Notes under the pieces: model-generated
Seen by the model: only the letters and a program-made list of their open reading frames with translations
Database searches by the model: none
What the model was told of the DNA's origin: nothing
Position numbers and translations under genes: made by a program
Shown: piece after piece, positions 59,662-64,000 of the stretch
Layout of the letters: each line of letters begins with the position of its first letter
How positions within the stretch are numbered: the stretch's first letter is position 1
Source of the DNA: Ruegeria faecimaris
GTDB taxonomy: Bacteria; Pseudomonadota; Alphaproteobacteria; Rhodobacterales; Rhodobacteraceae
Assembly: GCF_900182615.1 (NCBI RefSeq)
Contig: NZ_FXTE01000011.1
Span: 44,957-108,956 of the forward strand
Direction of reading: 5' to 3'
DNA length: 64,000 bases

Positions 59662-60768
59662 TCAGCTAATCGCTTCGAGGAAGGCATTCACCGCGTCGCC
59701 GCCGTTTTTGCCCCACCACTCCGGATCATTGTAGACGATCTTGTCGATGTTCATGGCCGAGGTGATCGCATAAGGTTGCTGGTCTTCAGGAATCTGACCA
59801 AAGGCTTCGGGGTTCGATGGTGTCATGCCTAGGCAATCCAACAGTGCCAACTGCGCCGGAATGTCTTGCGCCGTGGCGATGAACTCCATGACAGCGGCAC
59901 CCGCCGGGTTGCCCTTGGGCACGATATATGCCCCTGGCATCGCCATCGCCTGATTGTTCACCAGCTTGTATTGACCATCGGTGTCGTTTTCGATGTTGCG
60001 ACCCCGGTTCTGCCAGATGATCGCCATCGAGACCTCGTTGTTGACCACCATAGAGTGAACTTCCGATCCCGAGCCCCAATAGAGGCTGTCATCCTTGATT
60101 GACTGGATCTTGTTCAGGGCCCGATCCATATCGAGCGGATAGAGATCGCTGCCAGCGACTCCATCCGCCATCAATGCGGCCTCGAGCGACCCATTTGCCC
60201 ATTTGTAGAGCGCTCGGGTCCCGGGGAATTTCTCGGTATCAAAGAAATCGGCCCAGTTTTGCGGTGGATTGTCGCCGTAGGCTTCGGTGTCATACACAAA
60301 GGCATACCCGTAGAGGATGATCGACACCCCATATTCCAACGCATAGCCGGGCAGCGTTTTCTCCTTGGACACCACGGAATAGTCAATCGGCTCCAGGTGG
60401 CCGGTTGGTCCAAGTGACACGGCGTTGAACAAGTCCGCATCCGCCACGTCGGCAGTCACATTGCCACTGTCGACCATTTCCTTGATCTTACCTTCCAACG
60501 GACCAGAGGTGTCAAATTTCAAACCTTTGCCGGTTTTGGCGGTAAAGGCCTCACCGATGGCCGAGCCATGGCATTCTTCGGATTGGCCGCCCCAATTCCA
60601 CATCACGACATGGTCTGCCGCCGCTTGGGCGTCGCCTGCCAGTACCGCATTCATTGCAACACCCGAAGCACCGCAAAGCGCCAGAAACGTGCGCCGGTCC
60701 ATACGGCCAGCCCGGAACGCCTGGGCACTTTCGGCAAGCATTTCCTTTTTGAATTGTTTATCGTGCAT
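59662..60768 (-). CDS. ABC transporter substrate-binding protein, PotD/spermidine-putrescine type
   Basis: 368 residues from ATG 60768 with GGGAGGAAG just upstream. A Tat-like signal (MDRRTFLALCGASGVAMNAV, ending AGDAQAA) exports it. DHVVMWNWGGQSEE and FDTSGPLEGKIKEM, then DADLFNAVSLGP, are typical of extracellular family-1 PotD-like proteins that bind cationic compounds such as polyamines or betaines. Cation-binding of the present protein is a family-based guess. Confidence 0.9.
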   Translation of the reverse strand: MHDKQFKKEMLAESAQAFRAGRMDRRTFLALCGASGVAMNAVLAGDAQAAADHVVMWNWGGQSEECHGSAIGEAFTAKTGKGLKFDTSGPLEGKIKEMVDSGNVTADVADADLFNAVSLGPTGHLEPIDYSVVSKEKTLPGYALEYGVSIILYGYAFVYDTEAYGDNPPQNWADFFDTEKFPGTRALYKWANGSLEAALMADGVAGSDLYPLDMDRALNKIQSIKDDSLYWGSGSEVHSMVVNNEVSMAIIWQNRGRNIENDTDGQYKLVNNQAMAMPGAYIVPKGNPAGAAVMEFIATAQDIPAQLALLDCLGMTPSNPEAFGQIPEDQQPYAITSAMNIDKIVYNDPEWWGKNGGDAVNAFLEAIS

Positions 60769-60844
60769 TTTCTTCCTCCCATTTGATCCGGGATTTGACC
60801 CGGCTTTCGGTCGTGACGCCTCTGGGCGTTCTGTGTTGGGGTGC

Positions 60845-61846
60845 CTAGCCCGTTTGTAGCTCCACTGCTGCTGAATCTTTCCAAAGCAAATCCACACGCA
60901 ACCCCTCTGCCAGATCAGAGGCGTTGCGCCAGACGTCGATATCGACCTCGATCTCGGCCCCTTCGTCGGTATCCACGATGATCCTCTGCATCGAGCCAAA
61001 ATAGGTTATGTTGCGAATGGCACCCCTCATCCGGGCCTCGGCGTTTTCGTTGCCAGGCATCAGATCAATTTTTTCCGGGCGCAGGGCAAAGACCTTTCCG
61101 TTTTGATGAATAAAGTTCGATTTCCCGAGGAAACTGGCGGTGAACTGATTGATCGGGCGCTCGTACAGCTCTTTTGGCGTTCCGACCTGCTCGATCGCGC
61201 CGTCGCGCATGATCACAATGCGGTCAGACATCGACAGTGCCTCTTCCTGATCATGAGTGACATAGATGAAGGTAGTGCCAACGCGGCGATGAATGTCCTT
61301 GAGCTGCTCCTGCACTTCGACACGCAGCTTTTTGTCCAGCGCTCCCAGCGGTTCGTCCAGCAACAGCACAGGCGGCGCAAAGCACAAGGCACGTGCAAGG
61401 GCCACGCGTTGTTGCTGACCACCAGACAACTGCCCCGGTTTGCGATCTGCAAACTCCTGAAGCTGAACCAGCTCCAGCATCTCGTCGACACGGTTCCGAA
61501 TTTCGTCGGCGGGGCGTTTACGCACGCTTAGCGCATAACCCACGTTGTCGCGAACAGTCATATGGGGGAACAGAGCATATCCTTGAAACACCATGCCGAA
61601 ATTGCGCTTTTCGGCCGGCACATCCGAGATGGACGCACCGTCCAGCGCAATCTCACCTTTCGATATGTCGAGAAACCCGGCGATCATCATCAACAAGGTG
61701 GTTTTGCCCGATCCCGACGGGCCTAACAGCGTCAGGAACTCTCCGTTTCGGATATCCAGGCAGATGTCGTTGACAGCGCGGAACTGACCAAAAAACTTGG
61801 AGACATTGCGAATTTGCAAGCTACCGGTTTGGGTTGGATCAGCCAT
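60845..61846 (-). CDS. ABC transporter ATP-binding protein, PotA family
   Basis: 333 residues. Walker [14 protein letters not shown], signature [16 protein letters not shown], Walker [13 protein letters not shown] and a C-terminal TOBE domain ([20 protein letters not shown]). It energises the PotB/C permeases. It overlaps the BKACE gene by 8 bp and precedes the binding-protein gene, the order ATPase-SBP-permease-permease found in PotABCD-type catabolic loci. Confidence 0.94.
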   Translation of the reverse strand: MADPTQTGSLQIRNVSKFFGQFRAVNDICLDIRNGEFLTLLGPSGSGKTTLLMMIAGFLDISKGEIALDGASISDVPAEKRNFGMVFQGYALFPHMTVRDNVGYALSVRKRPADEIRNRVDEMLELVQLQEFADRKPGQLSGGQQQRVALARALCFAPPVLLLDEPLGALDKKLRVEVQEQLKDIHRRVGTTFIYVTHDQEEALSMSDRIVIMRDGAIEQVGTPKELYERPINQFTASFLGKSNFIHQNGKVFALRPEKIDLMPGNENAEARMRGAIRNITYFGSMQRIIVDTDEGAEIEVDIDVWRNASDLAEGLRVDLLWKDSAAVELQTG

Positions 61847-62729
61847 CCGCCCCCCTCAGGTTCAGTTTGTTGCGCGCCTCTTGCGGTGTCAGGATCCGCC
61901 CACCCATCCGTTCGATAATCTCTCGGGCGCGGGTGACAAGCTGGCCGTTTGTCGCCAGAACCCCGCGGTCAAGGTAGATGTTGTCCTCAAGACCGACACG
62001 CACATTCCCCCCAAGCGCGACAGCGGCAGCGGCCATCGGCATCTGCCCCCGCCCGATCCCAAAACTGGCCCAGCTGGCGCCTACGGGCAGTTGCGCCTTC
62101 ATGGCCGCCATGGTTTCCACCGTTTGATCAGCCCCCCATGGAATCCCAAGGCACAACTGAAACATTGGCGGCGCATCAATCAGCCCCTCCTCCACCATTG
62201 CCTTGGCAAATCGGATATGGCCGAGATCGAAGACCTCAAGCTCGGGCTTTACGCCCCATTCCTGAACCAGCGCCGCCATCCGGCGCAGTGTCGGTGGCGT
62301 GGAAATATAGATCATGTCCGTGTCGGAAAAATTCAGCGTGCCACAATCGAGAGAGCAGATTTCAGGCAGGCATTCCTTGATATGGGCCAACCGTTCTTCT
62401 GGGCCGATCATGTCGGTGCCCGGACCGGGCATGGCGGGGTTTGAAGGATCTGAAATCCAATCGCCCCCCATACCTGCCGTAACGTTGATGACCACATCGG
62501 TATCGCTTTCACGTATTCGATCCACGATTTCCTTGAAGAGCGCCGGATCGCGCGAGCCCTGCCCCGTTTCAGGATCACGCGCATGCACATGGGCAGCAGA
62601 GGCCCCTGCCCTGGCGGCTTCGATTGCCGCATCAGCGATTTCTTTCGGAGTAACCGGCACGTGCGGGCTCTTGCCGGTCGTATCTCCTGCTCCGGTAACC
62701 GCGCAGGTCAGCACAACATCGTAGGTCAT
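61839..62729 (-). CDS. Beta-keto acid cleavage enzyme (BKACE, DUF849)
   Basis: 296 residues. The zinc motif [20 protein letters not shown] (two His in HVH) and [31 protein letters not shown] are the BKACE hallmarks. The enzymes cleave a beta-keto acid with acetyl-CoA, giving a CoA ester and acetoacetate; dehydrocarnitine cleavage (CdhC) is a well-known member beside a GlxA-type regulator (CdhR), as here. The first gene of the operon, divergent from that regulator. The exact keto acid is unproven. Confidence 0.9.
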   Translation of the reverse strand: MTYDVVLTCAVTGAGDTTGKSPHVPVTPKEIADAAIEAARAGASAAHVHARDPETGQGSRDPALFKEIVDRIRESDTDVVINVTAGMGGDWISDPSNPAMPGPGTDMIGPEERLAHIKECLPEICSLDCGTLNFSDTDMIYISTPPTLRRMAALVQEWGVKPELEVFDLGHIRFAKAMVEEGLIDAPPMFQLCLGIPWGADQTVETMAAMKAQLPVGASWASFGIGRGQMPMAAAAVALGGNVRVGLEDNIYLDRGVLATNGQLVTRAREIIERMGGRILTPQEARNKLNLRGADG

Positions 62730-62848
62730 ATCCGAGCCCCCCTTTACACATAGATTGAAGCGCGATTGACAGACAAAGATGTCGATTATCCGCCACAGAT
62801 TGGGTTAGAGTGACGAAAAATCTGACCAAAGTCTGCTAGGCAAAACCA

Positions 62849-63919
62849 ATGCATGTCGACATCACAACGCATATGGCTCGGGCTAAACGGCATGCCGTAT
62901 TTGTCGTTGTCCCGCGCTTCAACCTGACCACGCTGATCACCATGATCGAAACCATGCGGATCGCAAATTACCTGGCGCCAGAACCGATGTTTTCCTGGGA
63001 CATCGTCTCGTTCGACGGTCCTGAGATTGTTGCCAGCAATGGCATGACGACCGCAGTTGACACTGATTGCAGCAGCCTCACTCCGGCGGATTTTGTGTTT
63101 GTATTGGGCAGTTGGGGCACTGAGTACTACGAAAACACCACTTTACTTTCCTGGTTGCGAAAACGCGCACGCGCAGGCGAAACTGTTTGCGGTGTTGAAT
63201 TGGGCAGCTACATCGTCGCGCGGGCAGGCTTGTTGGACGGCAAACCTGCAACTATTCACTGGTCCTGGTTAAGCGGGTTCCGGGAATCCTTTGATCGGGT
63301 CGATGTCCACGAGTGTCTGTTCACTATTGACGGCAAGGTAATGACGTGCGCGGGCGGGTTGGCCGGGGTCGATCTGATGCTAAGGCTGATTGAATCCATC
63401 AGCGACAGCGGCTTTTCGGGGGAGATTGCAGACCAGATGCTGCATCACCCCATTCGCGACGCCGCCTCACCCCAGCGCAGCACCATGGGTCGAAGCACGG
63501 AAACCATGCTGCCGTTAATCCGAGAAGCGATGACCCTGATCGAAGAAAACATAGAAGAGCCGCTCAAAGTGCCCCAAATCGCTGATGTTCTGGGTGTTTC
63601 TCAACGCCAGCTCGAACGTCAGTTCAAGAAGAATGTGGGTTGTACCGTCGTGCAATTCGGCTTGTTGCGCCGATTGCAGAATGCTCGCCTGCTGTTGATT
63701 TCGACCGACCTCAGTGTACGCGAGATTGCCACCGCATCAGGGTTCAATACACTGTCACATTTTGCCTATTCATTCGGTAAATTCTTCGGCCGGCGCCCAT
63801 CCGAATACCGTGAGGCATGGCCGAAAAGCGAGCCGGCACCCAGCTGGCCCGGATCACTTTCGGATTTCTTGTCCATTTTGAACAACATCCCGGCGCAGGG
63901 TCATCCCCCGCGAGACTGA
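62849..63919 (+). CDS. GlxA/CdhR-like AraC family regulator (DJ-1 domain plus HTH)
   Basis: 356 residues. The N-terminal DJ-1/PfpI-like domain has FVVVPRFNLTTLITMIE and the elbow motif CGVELGSYIVARAGLL, with Glu/Leu where active GATases have the nucleophile Cys, so it is sensory and not enzymatic. Two C-terminal AraC helix-turn-helix motifs follow (VPQIADVLGVSQRQLERQFK and VREIATASGFNTLSHFAYSF). Homologous types (CdhR, GbdR) activate carnitine and betaine operons. The divergent BKACE/Pot operon is the likely target. Confidence 0.9.
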   Translation: MHVDITTHMARAKRHAVFVVVPRFNLTTLITMIETMRIANYLAPEPMFSWDIVSFDGPEIVASNGMTTAVDTDCSSLTPADFVFVLGSWGTEYYENTTLLSWLRKRARAGETVCGVELGSYIVARAGLLDGKPATIHWSWLSGFRESFDRVDVHECLFTIDGKVMTCAGGLAGVDLMLRLIESISDSGFSGEIADQMLHHPIRDAASPQRSTMGRSTETMLPLIREAMTLIEENIEEPLKVPQIADVLGVSQRQLERQFKKNVGCTVVQFGLLRRLQNARLLLISTDLSVREIATASGFNTLSHFAYSFGKFFGRRPSEYREAWPKSEPAPSWPGSLSDFLSILNNIPAQGHPPRD

Positions 63920-64000
63920 CGCAGGGCATTCAGCACAGCAACTATTTCGCGATCCCGTTGGGCTGCCATGTCCTCGAAATCTCGGTCGCCGGAGACAGCG
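63901..64000 (-). CDS. Partial minus-strand gene, C-terminal 32 residues
   Basis: Open from the right edge to a stop at 63903-63901; ends DFEDMAAQRDREIVAVLNAL and RQSRGG, a charged helical tail. It overlaps the end of the GlxA-like gene convergently by 19 bp. Too short for a family call; only the C-terminus is in the window. Confidence 0.5.
   Translation of the reverse strand, partial: AVSGDRDFEDMAAQRDREIVAVLNALRQSRGG

Noticed and set aside
1..64000. CRISPR array, tRNA, rRNA or intact insertion sequence
   Set aside because: No regularly spaced repeats, no tRNA cloverleaf or rRNA motif and no transposase gene were recognised on reading the sequence; decayed fragments cannot be excluded.

Overview
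The window reads as part of an extrachromosomal replicon of a marine alphaproteobacterium of the Rhodobacteraceae (Roseobacter group). This is inferred from the RepABC-type RepC, the VirB/VirD4 system, TRAP transport, heterotetrameric sarcosine oxidase, a DmdA-like protein, BKACE and PotABCD-type catabolic operons, and moderately high GC. No chromosomal core gene, tRNA or rRNA is visible.

Left catabolic arm (1-14.3 kb). A plus-strand operon encodes an SDR dehydrogenase, a RraA-like protein, a FAH-family (AraD1-like) protein, an alpha-ketoglutarate-semialdehyde-type aldehyde dehydrogenase and a DHDPS-superfamily dehydratase. A LacI-type regulator follows on the minus strand. It is divergent from a second plus-strand operon: a DctPQM TRAP transporter, a DadA-like FAD oxidoreductase, an enolase-superfamily enzyme, a second DHDPS-superfamily protein and a Ldh2/DpkA-like imine reductase. 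The enzyme set suggests conversion of a sugar acid or a hydroxyproline-like imino acid to alpha-ketoglutarate. A perfect 18-bp palindrome (AAGTTAATCGATTAACTT) lies before the TRAP operon and again before the next operon, soxBDAG (14.6-19.7 kb), which suggests one LacI-type regulon.

Backbone (20.3-40.1 kb). After about 600 bp of gene-free, probably recombined DNA come a small membrane protein and a Pmp3-family protein. A minus-strand conjugation-type T4SS follows: virB1-B2-B3-B4-(B7-like lipoprotein)-B5-(unknown exported protein)-B6-B8-B9-B10-B11-(DUF4177)-virD4. VirB10 is encoded as two overlapping genes. No relaxase is visible. Next are a nuclease-like exported protein, unknown genes, and a solo repC whose leader carries an antisense promoter and terminator resembling the RepABC ctRNA. 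Then come a LuxR-type regulator with a C-terminal extension, a stretch of gene remnants, and a parDE toxin-antitoxin pair.

Right catabolic arm (40.2-64 kb). A minus-strand operon (acyl-CoA ligase, thiolase, peptide-type binding protein, DmdA-like methyltransferase) is divergent from dppB-dppC-dppDF-type transporter genes. A serine hydrolase, a LysR regulator and an SDR follow. The last 10 kb is one tightly overlapped minus-strand operon: BKACE, PotA/D/B/C-type transporter, acyl-CoA dehydrogenase, NDP-forming acyl-CoA synthetase, serine hydrolase. It is divergent from a GlxA/CdhR-like AraC regulator, as in carnitine/betaine catabolic loci. Overall this looks like a conjugation-associated backbone flanked by transporter-plus-catabolism modules for small, possibly methylated, compounds.
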